Of a DNA stretch of 5,055 nucleotides, positions 1 through 4,804 are shown one piece after another. Source of the stretch: an uncultured Oscillospiraceae bacterium (GTDB lineage: Bacteria > Bacillota > Clostridia > Oscillospirales > Oscillospiraceae); NCBI GenBank assembly GCA_900752305.1, contig CAADUV010000121.1:1-5055 (forward strand), read 5' to 3'. Numbering within the stretch: the stretch's first letter is position 1; every line of letters starts with the position of its first letter. Made by a program: the position numbers and the translations under genes. The notes below the pieces were generated by a model, which saw only the letters and a list, made by a program, of their open reading frames with translations, was not told the DNA's origin and did no database searches.

Positions 1-169
1 CTCCGACGCCTTCTTCCCCTTCGGCGACAACGTGGAGCGCGCCTTCAAGTCCGGCGTCAAGTACATCGCCGAGCCGGGCGGCTCCATCCGAGATGACAAC
101 GTCATTGAAGCCTGCAACCACCACGGCATCACCATGTGCTTCACCGGCATCCGTCTGTTCCACCATTGA
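1..169 (+). CDS. purH: PurH, 3' end only (AICAR transformylase / IMP cyclohydrolase)
   Basis: This is the last 55 codons, read from base 2 to the TGA at 167-169; the gene begins outside the window. PurH is a cytoplasmic bifunctional enzyme that formylates AICAR with 10-formyl-tetrahydrofolate and then closes the ring to IMP, the last two steps of de novo purine synthesis. The fragment contains the signature C-terminus of the transformylase domain: [10 protein letters not shown], then [15 protein letters not shown], then [15 protein letters not shown] at the very end. Family members end in the same way, so the C-terminus appears intact. The next gene starts 6 nt downstream on the same strand and purD follows that, which supports a shared purine transcript. 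The identification is sure; only the missing N-terminal cyclohydrolase part cannot be checked. Confidence 0.96.
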   Translation, partial: SDAFFPFGDNVERAFKSGVKYIAEPGGSIRDDNVIEACNHHGITMCFTGIRLFHH

Positions 170-175
170 TGTCCC

Positions 176-1273
176 ATGGAGGACAGTCAACGACAAACCG
201 CCAGCCTCCTTCACTGGGGGCTGGTGAGCCAATATCGGAGCCAGTTATTTGGCTTCGCCATCCTATGGATCATGTGTATGCACTCCCGAGAGTTCACGCC
301 CCTGCTGGATGACGCCATTCTTTCCCAGTACATCCTTTATGACGGCATCATCCTGGTAGGCGGCGTGGGGGTGGACATCTTCCTGTTCCTCTCTGGGGTG
401 GGGCTGTACTACGCCCAGGAGAAAGGTCCCACCTTGGGGCAGTTCTACGCCCGGCGGTTCCAGCGTCTGCTCATCCCCTACCTGGTCATCGGCACCGTCT
501 ATTGGGTGTTTAAAGACCTGGCGGTGCGAGGTGACCCGAGCCAGTTTTGGGCGGACTTCACCTTCGCCTCCTTCTTTACGGACGGGGTGGGAATGTTCTG
601 GTACATCGCCCTGATGATCCCCCTGTATCTGCTGGCGCCGTTGTTCTACCGCATCTCCAAGAGCCGGTATGACCACGGGTTTGTGGTGGGCGCTTTCGTC
701 GTCTGTCTGGCGGCTAATTACCTGCTGTCCCTGTGGACGCCGGAGTTCTTCGACCACTGCGACAAGGCGGTGACACGGGTGTTCATCTTCATCCTAGGCT
801 GTCACTTTGGCCCCGTGGTGGCGGAGGATCGCCCCATGAACCGGAAGTGGGCGCTGTTCACCCTGCTGGCGCTGACCAGTCACGGGCTGTTCTCCGCCCT
901 GGCGCGGTCGTCGGACGGGTGGTTCTCCACCATCCTGGCCAGCCGTATCTGGCACAACGCCGCTGGGTTCGCCCTGTGCGTTTTGATCCCGGTGGCGCTG
1001 GAGGTCTTGCAGTCCCCCTTCCTGAACCGGGTGCTGGGGTTCTTTGGGGAGATCAGCCTGGAGCTGTATCTGTCCCACATGGCGCTGAAGAGCGTTGTGA
1101 AGACCCTCTGCCCGGACTTCACCGGCTGGAGCACCCTCCAATGTATCCTGGCCTACGGCGGGGTGCTGGTGGTATCGGTGGGGTTCAGTATCCTGTTCCA
1201 TCAGCTGCAAGGCATGATTGAATCCGCACTTTCCCATTTTAATCTAAAACAGAAAGGAGCCTTCCTCCTATGA
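176..1273 (+). CDS. Acyltransferase-3 family integral membrane protein
   Basis: A 365-residue polytopic protein with about ten hydrophobic segments (roughly residues 24-38, 56-80, 97-114, 135-156, 168-185, 200-216, 224-242, 259-278, 287-309, 323-345). The layout and motifs fit the acyltransferase-3 (OafA/NolL-like) family, which moves acyl groups, often acetyl, onto sugars or other envelope molecules. Visible marks are LFGFAILWIMCMHS in the first helix with the family's conserved His (H36), VGVDIFLFLSGVGLYYA, the basic loop FYARRFQRLLIPY, and the late motif FGEISLELYLSHMAL. The acceptor cannot be deduced. The gene sits between purH and purD, 6 nt after purH and overlapping purD by 4 nt, so it is probably cotranscribed and coupled. 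ATG 176 is the only early ATG in frame, but no SD precedes it: GGAGG at 178-182 lies just after it. Initiation may depend on ribosomes ending purH. A GTG at 224 is an alternative start with only a poorly spaced G-run. Confidence 0.88.
   Translation: MEDSQRQTASLLHWGLVSQYRSQLFGFAILWIMCMHSREFTPLLDDAILSQYILYDGIILVGGVGVDIFLFLSGVGLYYAQEKGPTLGQFYARRFQRLLIPYLVIGTVYWVFKDLAVRGDPSQFWADFTFASFFTDGVGMFWYIALMIPLYLLAPLFYRISKSRYDHGFVVGAFVVCLAANYLLSLWTPEFFDHCDKAVTRVFIFILGCHFGPVVAEDRPMNRKWALFTLLALTSHGLFSALARSSDGWFSTILASRIWHNAAGFALCVLIPVALEVLQSPFLNRVLGFFGEISLELYLSHMALKSVVKTLCPDFTGWSTLQCILAYGGVLVVSVGFSILFHQLQGMIESALSHFNLKQKGAFLL
1253..1259 (+). promoter_or_regulatory. Shine-Dalgarno of purD inside the acyltransferase gene, with ATGA overlap
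   Basis: AAAGGAG lies 10 nt before the purD ATG at 1270 and falls within the last codons of the acyltransferase gene. The upstream stop TGA (1271-1273) and the purD start share the sequence ATGA, the classic arrangement for stop-start reinitiation. This fixes the purD start and implies purD is made from the same mRNA as the acyltransferase. Confidence 0.85.
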
Positions 1274-2532
1274 AAGTATTAGTCGTCGGCGGCGGCGGCC
1301 GTGAACACGCCATCTGTTGGGCACTGAAAAAGAGCCCCAAAGTCACCGAACTGTTCTGCGCACCCGGCAACGCCGGCATCAGCGCCATCGCCACCTGTGT
1401 GCCCATCGGAGCCACCGATCTGGACGCTATGGTTGCGTGGGCAAAAGAGAACGCCATGGATCTGGTCATGGTGGCACCAGACGATCCCCTCGCCCTGGGC
1501 ATGGTGGACGCCAGGAAAGCCGCTGGCATCAAGGCCTTCGGCCCTCACAAGAACGCTGCCATCATCGAGGCCAGCAAGGCCTTTTCCAAGGAGCTGATGG
1601 CCAAGTACCACATCCCCACCGCCAAGTACAAGACCTTCACCGACGAGGCGGAAGCCCTGGCCTACATCGACCAGGAGGGTGCCCCCATCGTGGTCAAGGC
1701 GGACGGTCTGGCGCTGGGCAAGGGCGTCACCGTGGCGGAGACGGTCGAGGAGGCCAAGCAGGCCGTGCGGGACATGATGGAAGGCGGCAAGTTCGGCGCC
1801 TCCGGTCTGACCGTGGTCATCGAAGAGTGCATGGTGGGGCCTGAAGTGACCGTGCTGTGCTTTGCCGACGGGGAACACATCGCCCCCATGCCCTCCTCTC
1901 AGGATCACAAGCGGGCCTATGACGGCAACAAGGGTCCCAACACCGGCGGCATGGGTGCCTTCACCCCCTCCCCCAACTACACGCCTGAAATTGCGGAGCG
2001 CTGCATGGAGGAGATCTTCCTGCCCACCATGGAAGCCATGAAGGCGGAAGGCCGTCCCTTCAAGGGGGTCATCTACTTCGGCCTGATGCTCACTGCGGAC
2101 GGCCCCAAGGTGGTGGAGTACAACGCTCGCTTCGGTGACCCCGAGACCCAGGCGGTGCTGTATCAGCTGGACACCGACCTCTTCGACATCTTCAACGCCT
2201 GTGTGGACGGCACCCTGGCTGACCTGGACATCCAGTGGAAGGACGGGGCGGCCTGCTGTCTGGTGCTGGCCTCCGGCGGGTATCCCCTGAGTTACGAGAA
2301 GGGGTATGAGATCTCCGGCCTGGATCAGGTGGAAGGCGCGACGGTGTTCCACGCGGGTACCAAGTTCGGCGAGAACGGCGCTTATCTCACCAACGGCGGT
2401 CGCGTGCTGGGTGTCACCGCTTCCGGCGCCACTTTGGCGGAGGCGGTGGAGCGCGCTTACGCTGCCGCCAAGCCCATCGTGTGGAAGAATATGCATTTCC
2501 GCACGGACATCGGCAAGGTTTGGGTAGACTAA
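1270..2532 (+). CDS. purD: Phosphoribosylamine-glycine ligase (GAR synthetase)
   Basis: A cytoplasmic ATP-grasp enzyme that joins 5-phosphoribosylamine and glycine with ATP to give glycinamide ribonucleotide, the second step of de novo purine synthesis. Its 420 residues match the usual 420-430. N-domain: MKVLVVGGGGREHAICWAL at the start, then CAPGNAGI (30-37). ATP-grasp region: FGPHKNAAIIEASKAFSK (90-107), PIVVKADGLALGKGV (139-153), IEECMVGPEV (184-193), YDGNKGPNTGGMGAF (217-231). The metal-binding segment VVEYNARFGDPETQ (281-294) carries E283 and N285. The C-terminal domain ends with FRTDIG near 410-415. The usual VGPE at the end of the N-domain reads VAPDD (68-72) here; I believe this is a clostridial variant, not damage, though this is from memory. 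Start choice is supported by AAAGGAG 10 nt upstream. It is the last gene of the purine transcript, closed by a terminator 15 nt after the stop. Confidence 0.98.
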   Translation: MKVLVVGGGGREHAICWALKKSPKVTELFCAPGNAGISAIATCVPIGATDLDAMVAWAKENAMDLVMVAPDDPLALGMVDARKAAGIKAFGPHKNAAIIEASKAFSKELMAKYHIPTAKYKTFTDEAEALAYIDQEGAPIVVKADGLALGKGVTVAETVEEAKQAVRDMMEGGKFGASGLTVVIEECMVGPEVTVLCFADGEHIAPMPSSQDHKRAYDGNKGPNTGGMGAFTPSPNYTPEIAERCMEEIFLPTMEAMKAEGRPFKGVIYFGLMLTADGPKVVEYNARFGDPETQAVLYQLDTDLFDIFNACVDGTLADLDIQWKDGAACCLVLASGGYPLSYEKGYEISGLDQVEGATVFHAGTKFGENGAYLTNGGRVLGVTASGATLAEAVERAYAAAKPIVWKNMHFRTDIGKVWVD

Positions 2533-2547
2533 CTATTTCTGTTCGGG

Positions 2548-2582
2548 AAACGGTGGAGTATCTGGGATACTCCACCGTTTTT
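2548..2582 (+). terminator. Rho-independent terminator of the purine operon
   Basis: A perfect 15-bp stem, AAACGGTGGAGTATC (2548-2562) against GATACTCCACCGTTT (2566-2580), with a 3-nt loop and a T-run at 2578-2582. It begins 15 nt after the purD stop. On the opposite strand the stem is followed by only TTT and then CCCGAAC, so it acts mainly on the + strand. Confidence 0.93.
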
Positions 2583-2730
2583 GTGCGTTTTGTATAGAAT
2601 CATCTGATAATTTTGGTCATTTTTTATCTTGCATCTGCTTTTTCCCCCTTTTTCGTTAATTTTTTAACTATTTCAAGGCAGAAGTGGCGATTTGCCGGTT
2701 TTTTCGTGAAAATTTTAACGTATTCTGTTT
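2583..2730. other. AT-rich intergenic stretch without a gene
   Basis: This T-rich stretch (as read on the + strand) separates the purine terminator from the promoter of the small RNA candidate. I see no coding frame with an SD on either strand. It holds a short inverted repeat GTTAA-N4-TTAAC (2655-2668) and two of three copies of TTTTAAC (2662-2668 and 2713-2719; the third, 2769-2775, lies between the -10 box and the predicted start of the RNA). It may serve as an upstream (UP-element-like) or regulator-binding region, which is inference only. Confidence 0.5.
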
Positions 2731-2757
2731 TTTCTGCCGGTTGCAATCCGGCGGAAA
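2731..2757. repeat. Inverted repeat over the -35 region of the small RNA promoter
   Basis: TTTTCTGCCGG-type arm 2731-2740 pairs with CCGGCGGAAA (2748-2757): GCCGG/CCGGC plus a T-G wobble and four further pairs, around a 7-nt centre that contains the -35 hexamer TTGCAA. There is no T-run after it on either strand, so it is not a terminator. A repressor or activator operator is a reasonable reading. It could also be chance, since no regulator is known. Confidence 0.45.
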
Positions 2758-2769
2758 GAATGTTATTAT
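2741..2769 (+). promoter_or_regulatory. Sigma-A promoter of the small RNA candidate
   Basis: TTGCAA at 2741-2746, a 17-nt spacer, then TATTAT at 2764-2769 preceded by TG at the right distance (extended -10, TGT before the hexamer). Transcription would start about 7 nt downstream, at 2776-2777, exactly where the closing stem of the RNA fold begins. No terminator lies between this promoter and the RNA, and the strong purine terminator lies before it, so the RNA would be an independent unit. Confidence 0.7.
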
Positions 2770-2775
2770 TTTAAC

Positions 2776-2937
2776 AATGAAAGGGATGACGCAAGTCATC
2801 CGAATGGTAGTTCGCTTTTCGAGCGCTCCGATCGGTACGGAGCGCACAGAATTGCCTTTCATGTCATCTTATTTCTTCTTTCTGACCCCCTCCCCAAAGC
2901 CGGCACGGATCCCCCTCCGTGCCGGCTTTATTTTTAT
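2776..2937 (+). ncRNA. Candidate structured small RNA, about 160 nt, family not recognised
   Basis: Folding by eye gives a compact three-way junction. P1 is ATGAAA (2777-2782) with TTTCAT (2857-2862). P2 is GGATGAC-GCAA-GTCATCC (2784-2801), a 7-bp hairpin with a GNRA tetraloop. P3 has a base GGTAGTT (2806-2812) with AATTGCC (2850-2856, two G-U pairs) and a top GCGCTCCG (2823-2830) with CGGAGCGC (2838-2845) and a 7-nt loop. A pyrimidine-rich linker (about 2863-2895) leads to a strong terminator. A promoter places the first transcribed base at the foot of P1. Its GC-rich stems stand out from the AT-rich surroundings. It is followed by convergent metK, not by a gene it could control in cis, so a trans-acting RNA is more likely than a riboswitch. 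It does not look like 6S RNA (no long rod), tmRNA, SRP RNA or a riboswitch I know. A protein is unlikely: the frames open here lack an SD and run into the terminator. Confidence 0.65.
2896..2937 (+). terminator. Rho-independent terminator of the small RNA candidate
   Basis: A perfect 14-bp stem, AAAGCCGGCACGGA (2896-2909) with TCCGTGCCGGCTTT (2916-2929), a 6-nt loop TCCCCC and the tail TTTATTTTTAT. On the - strand the stem is followed by TTTGGGGA, so the + direction is the better terminator. Nothing else on the + strand between 2583 and here needs it except the RNA candidate. Confidence 0.9.
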
Positions 2938-2948
2938 ATGTACAGCAT

Positions 2949-2981
2949 AAAAAGGGAGAACCCCCGGCGAGGGTTCTCCCT
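2949..2981 (-). terminator. Terminator-like hairpin facing leftward
   Basis: An 11-bp stem AGGGAGAACCC (2953-2963) with GGGTTCTCCCT (2971-2981) and a 7-nt loop. Read on the - strand the stem runs into TTTTTATG (T-run at 2949-2953), the layout of an intrinsic terminator. It would catch readthrough from metK before it enters the small RNA from the antisense side. On the + strand no T-run follows. It also adjoins the hairpin array and may belong to that element. Confidence 0.6.
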
Positions 2982-2982
2982 C

Positions 2983-3119
2983 TTGCCATTTGCGTGCAAA
3001 TGGCAATTCACCCTCTCCTGCGCTTTTTTTGCGCAAGGGGTATTTCGCTGACTGCGGTCAGCGACCAGGGGCCTTGCCCCTGGACCCCACTTCCTTTTCT
3101 TCAGAGAAGCAAAAGGAAG
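2983..3119. repeat. Tandem array of five hairpins, probable interspersed palindromic repeat
   Basis: Five stems follow one another with little between them: TTGCCATTTGC/GCAAATGGCAA (2983-3006, 11-bp arms, 2 nt between); TGCGC-T7-GCGCA (3019-3035); TCGCTGAC-TGCG-GTCAGCGA (3045-3064); CCAGGGGC-CTT-GCCCCTGG (3065-3083), touching the previous one; and CTTCCTTTT/AAAAGGAAG with an inner CTTC/GAAG (3090-3119). No frame through it has an SD or recognisable protein features. The adjoining 2953-2981 hairpin may be a sixth member. Elements with a CCAGGGGC/GCCCCTGG core strike me as common between genes in gut Clostridia, which is memory and not checked. The remainder up to the metK terminator (3120-3173) shows nothing further. 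Confidence 0.6.
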
Positions 3120-3173
3120 CGAAAAGAAGCGAATACGGCCTGCGGCGCTTGACCTCCGCTCCATTACTACTCC

Positions 3174-3212
3174 AAACAAAAACCCGGCAGGCACAACCGT
3201 GTCTGCCGGGTT
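3174..3212 (-). terminator. Rho-independent terminator of metK
   Basis: AACCCGGCAG (3181-3190) pairs with CTGCCGGGTT (3203-3212). The stem extends inward by GCAC/GTGT with one G-T pair to a 4-nt loop AACC. On the - strand it runs into TTTTTGTTT (3174-3182). It lies 35 nt after the metK stop. Confidence 0.92.
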
Positions 3213-3247
3213 CTGATTTACAACTTGATACTCCTAAGCGCAGGCCA

Positions 3248-4429
3248 TTACAGGTACTGCTTCAGGGTCTCCACCTTGGTCAGGGCTTCCCAGGGCAGAT
3301 CCAGGTCGGGACGGCCGAAGTGGCCATAGGCTGCGGTCTGCTCGTAGATGGGACGGCGCAGGTTCAGATAGTCGATGATGGAAGCAGGACGCAGGTCGAA
3401 GACTTCGTCCACGATGCCAGCCAGCTTTTCATCGGGCAGGACGCCGGTGCCGTAGGTGTCGATGAGGACGGAGACGGGACGTGCCACGCCGATGGCGTAG
3501 GCCAGCTCGATCTGGCACTTCTTGGCCAGGCCAGCGGCAACGATGTTCTTGGCCACATGACGAGCCATATATGCGGCACTGCGATCCACCTTGGTGGGGT
3601 CTTTGCCGGAGAAGGCGCCGCCGCCGTGGGCTGCGGAGCCGCCATAAGTATCGACGATGATCTTACGGCCGGTCAGACCGGAGTCGCCGACGGGGCCGCC
3701 GACCACGAAACGGCCGGTGGGGTTGACGAAGAAGCGGGTCTCCGGACGGATCAGTTCCTTGGGCAGGGTGGGACGGATGATCTGTTCCACGATGGCTTCC
3801 CGCAGATCCTTGATGGCGATGTCAGGGTCATGCTGGGTGGAGATGACGATGGTGGGGCACCAGGAGACGTTGCCGTTCTCATCGTATTCCACGGTGACCT
3901 GGCTCTTGCCGTCAGGACGCATCCAGGGCAGTGCGCCGGACTTCCGTTCCTTGGCCATGGCCAGGGTCAGGTGGTGGGCCAGAGCGATGGGAGCGGGCAT
4001 ATACTCTTCGGTCTCATCGCAGGCGTAGCCGAACATCATGCCCTGGTCGCCAGCGCCGATCAGGTCAGCGGTGTCCACGTTGTTCTCCTTATACTCAAAG
4101 GAGTTGTCCACACCCATGGCGATGTCGGGAGACTGCTTGTCCAGGGTGGTCAGGACGGTGCAGCTGTTGGCGTCGAAGCCGTAGGCGGGGTTGTTATAGC
4201 CGATGCGATCCACGGTACTGCGGACGATGGAGGGGATGTCCACCTTGGCGGTGGTGGTGATCTCACCCATGACCAGAACCATACCCGTGGTGGTGGCAGT
4301 CTCACAGGCCACACGCGCGTGGGGATCCTGCGCCAGGATGTTGTCCAGTACGGCGTCCGAGATCTGGTCGCACATCTTATCAGGATGCCCCTCAGTGACA
4401 GATTCAGATGTAAACAAATGCTTTCTCAT
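3248..4429 (-). CDS. metK: S-adenosylmethionine synthetase (methionine adenosyltransferase)
   Basis: A cytoplasmic enzyme that makes S-adenosylmethionine, phosphate and pyrophosphate from methionine and ATP, supplying the cell's methyl donor. The 393 residues match the family's usual 380-400. The N-terminus is [20 protein letters not shown], with the HPDK motif at 15-18. The ATP-binding signature [12 protein letters not shown] lies at 126-137. The phosphate-binding, P-loop-like signature [16 protein letters not shown] lies at 269-284. The chain is complete, with no frameshift. The start is ATG 4429-4427, since the family homology begins there and AAAGGA lies 8 nt before it. The frame stays open upstream to 4600 but that part is the riboswitch leader, not protein. 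The gene is a single-gene unit on the - strand with its own promoter, SAM-I riboswitch and terminators, and converges with the purine operon and the small RNA candidate. Confidence 0.98.
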   Translation of the reverse strand: MRKHLFTSESVTEGHPDKMCDQISDAVLDNILAQDPHARVACETATTTGMVLVMGEITTTAKVDIPSIVRSTVDRIGYNNPAYGFDANSCTVLTTLDKQSPDIAMGVDNSFEYKENNVDTADLIGAGDQGMMFGYACDETEEYMPAPIALAHHLTLAMAKERKSGALPWMRPDGKSQVTVEYDENGNVSWCPTIVISTQHDPDIAIKDLREAIVEQIIRPTLPKELIRPETRFFVNPTGRFVVGGPVGDSGLTGRKIIVDTYGGSAAHGGGAFSGKDPTKVDRSAAYMARHVAKNIVAAGLAKKCQIELAYAIGVARPVSVLIDTYGTGVLPDEKLAGIVDEVFDLRPASIIDYLNLRRPIYEQTAAYGHFGRPDLDLPWEALTKVETLKQYL

Positions 4430-4437
4430 GCTGCTTA

Positions 4438-4443
4438 TCCTTT
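4438..4443 (-). promoter_or_regulatory. Shine-Dalgarno of metK, decides the start
   Basis: On the - strand AAAGGA stands 8 nt before ATG 4429. It rules out the longer open frame to 4600, which would have to initiate inside the riboswitch aptamer. Confidence 0.85.
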
Positions 4444-4489
4444 CTCTACTAATAACATAAAATTCGCAAGAGAAACAGCCTTCTAATAG

Positions 4490-4516
4490 AAAAAACGCGC
4501 TCCGAGGCGGAACGCG
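4490..4516 (-). terminator. SAM-controlled attenuator terminator in the metK leader
   Basis: On the - strand CGCGTTCCG (4516-4508), loop CCT, CGGAGCGCG (4504-4496, one G-T pair), then six T (4495-4490). The competing antiterminator can be seen: CGAA plus ATGAG from the 3' side of the aptamer can pair with CTCATTTCG, which shares bases with both aptamer helix P1 and the foot of this terminator. With SAM bound, P1 holds its 3' strand and the terminator forms. Without SAM the antiterminator allows metK transcription. Confidence 0.9.
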
Positions 4517-4529
4517 AAATGAGCTTTTC

Positions 4530-4630
4530 CTCATCTTTCGATATTTCACCGTCGGAATTGGCACCTTACGCAGAAAACTGCACAGGTTGCCGGGCTTCAT
4601 CGGGCCGATCCCTCCACCACTCTTGATAAG
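4530..4630 (-). promoter_or_regulatory. SAM-I (S-box) riboswitch aptamer
   Basis: The aptamer has all hallmarks of the S-box class. On the - strand it begins CTTATCAAGAG and continues with GGTGGAGGGAT; the highly conserved core CGATGAAGCCCGGCAACC lies within 4585-4606; AAGGTGCCAATTCC lies at 4567-4554; and it ends with AAAGATGAG. Helix P1 is CTTATC (4630-4625) with GATGAG (4535-4530), one T-G pair. It binds S-adenosylmethionine, the product of the gene it precedes, so this is direct product feedback by premature termination. The transcript would start about 14 nt before the aptamer, and the full leader is about 215 nt. Confidence 0.97.
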
Positions 4631-4650
4631 GCTGTTCTATTGTTATATTT

Positions 4651-4678
4651 ATTATAGCAACATCCCTCCCATTGTCAA
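4651..4678 (-). promoter_or_regulatory. Promoter of metK
   Basis: On the - strand: perfect TTGACA (4678-4673), a 16-nt spacer and perfect TATAAT (4656-4651), preceded by TG in the extended -10 position. The start would be near 4644, just before the riboswitch. A near-perfect promoter fits a gene whose real control is the leader. Confidence 0.9.
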
Positions 4679-4732
4679 GTAAAATCTCTGTGACGTTCCT
4701 GTGAACCCTTCCCACTTTCGTCAAATTGCCCC

Positions 4733-4761
4733 TTGACAGACGGGCTGTGGTTTTGTATGAT
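4733..4761 (+). promoter_or_regulatory. Promoter of the MarR-family gene
   Basis: TTGACA (4733-4738), a 17-nt spacer and TATGAT (4756-4761). Transcription would start near 4768, giving a leader of about 37 nt. Its -35 box is some 55 nt from the -35 box of the divergent metK promoter, so the two do not overlap. The DNA between them (4679-4732) shows no clear signal. Confidence 0.85.
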
Positions 4762-4764
4762 GTC

Positions 4765-4789
4765 GGTTAGTTAGTTTGTTTAACTACCG
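4765..4789. promoter_or_regulatory. Probable operator of a MarR-type repressor
   Basis: TAGTTA (4768-4773) and TAACTA (4781-4786) form an inverted repeat, flanked by GG and CC that extend the symmetry with one extra T. A second reading is TAGTT-N5-AACTA (4772-4786), the short-spaced palindrome size typical for MarR dimers. It covers the predicted start of transcription, where a bound protein would block RNA polymerase. Autorepression by the adjacent gene product is inference from family habit and position. Confidence 0.55.
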
Positions 4790-4793
4790 ATTC

Positions 4794-4798
4794 GGAGG
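4794..4798 (+). promoter_or_regulatory. Shine-Dalgarno of the MarR-family gene
   Basis: GGAGG stands 6 nt before ATG 4805. A nearer ATG at 4800 is out of frame and reaches a stop after two codons, so 4805 is the start. Confidence 0.85.
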
Positions 4799-4804
4799 CA
4801 TGGA

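Noticed and set aside
733..1237. Overlapping open frames of 84-162 codons on both strands inside the acyltransferase gene
   Set aside because: They are shadows in GC-rich coding DNA. The acyltransferase frame has the hydrophobic pattern and motifs of a real family.
1279..2496. 405-codon open frame on the - strand
   Set aside because: It is the mirror of purD, of biased composition (His, Gly and Val rich) with no SD, and purD is certain.
2776..2862. Reading the structured RNA as a known riboswitch (cyclic-di-GMP, ZTP, purine, THF)
   Set aside because: The GCAA tetraloop and nearby GGTAG gave a passing resemblance to the cyclic-di-GMP-I class, but the core sequences do not match, and no gene follows in the right direction.
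2684..2950. 88-codon + strand frame, and the 64-codon - strand frame at 2668-2862, over the small RNA
   Set aside because: Neither has an SD, and the + frame runs through the terminator hairpin. The ATG at 2778 would be nearly leaderless (2 nt after the predicted start). Both frames begin MKG because the P1 stem is self-complementary. The phrase SAPIGTERTELPF in the + frame feels familiar from over-annotated clostridial ORFs, which would fit a widespread RNA, but this is unverified memory.
2983..3119. CRISPR-like array
   Set aside because: The stems differ from each other in sequence, with no repeated unit and no even-length spacers.
2934..3194. 86-codon - strand frame across the hairpin array
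   Set aside because: It is a translation of palindromic repeats, with no SD and no domain. It would also cross both leftward terminators.
2990..4486. 498-codon open frame on the + strand
   Set aside because: It is antisense to metK for most of its length, starts in the hairpin array without an SD and shows no protein family features. GC-rich third positions keep such frames open.
4430..4600. 57-codon N-terminal extension of metK
   Set aside because: It would translate the riboswitch and terminator. MetK homology and the SD both point to ATG 4429.
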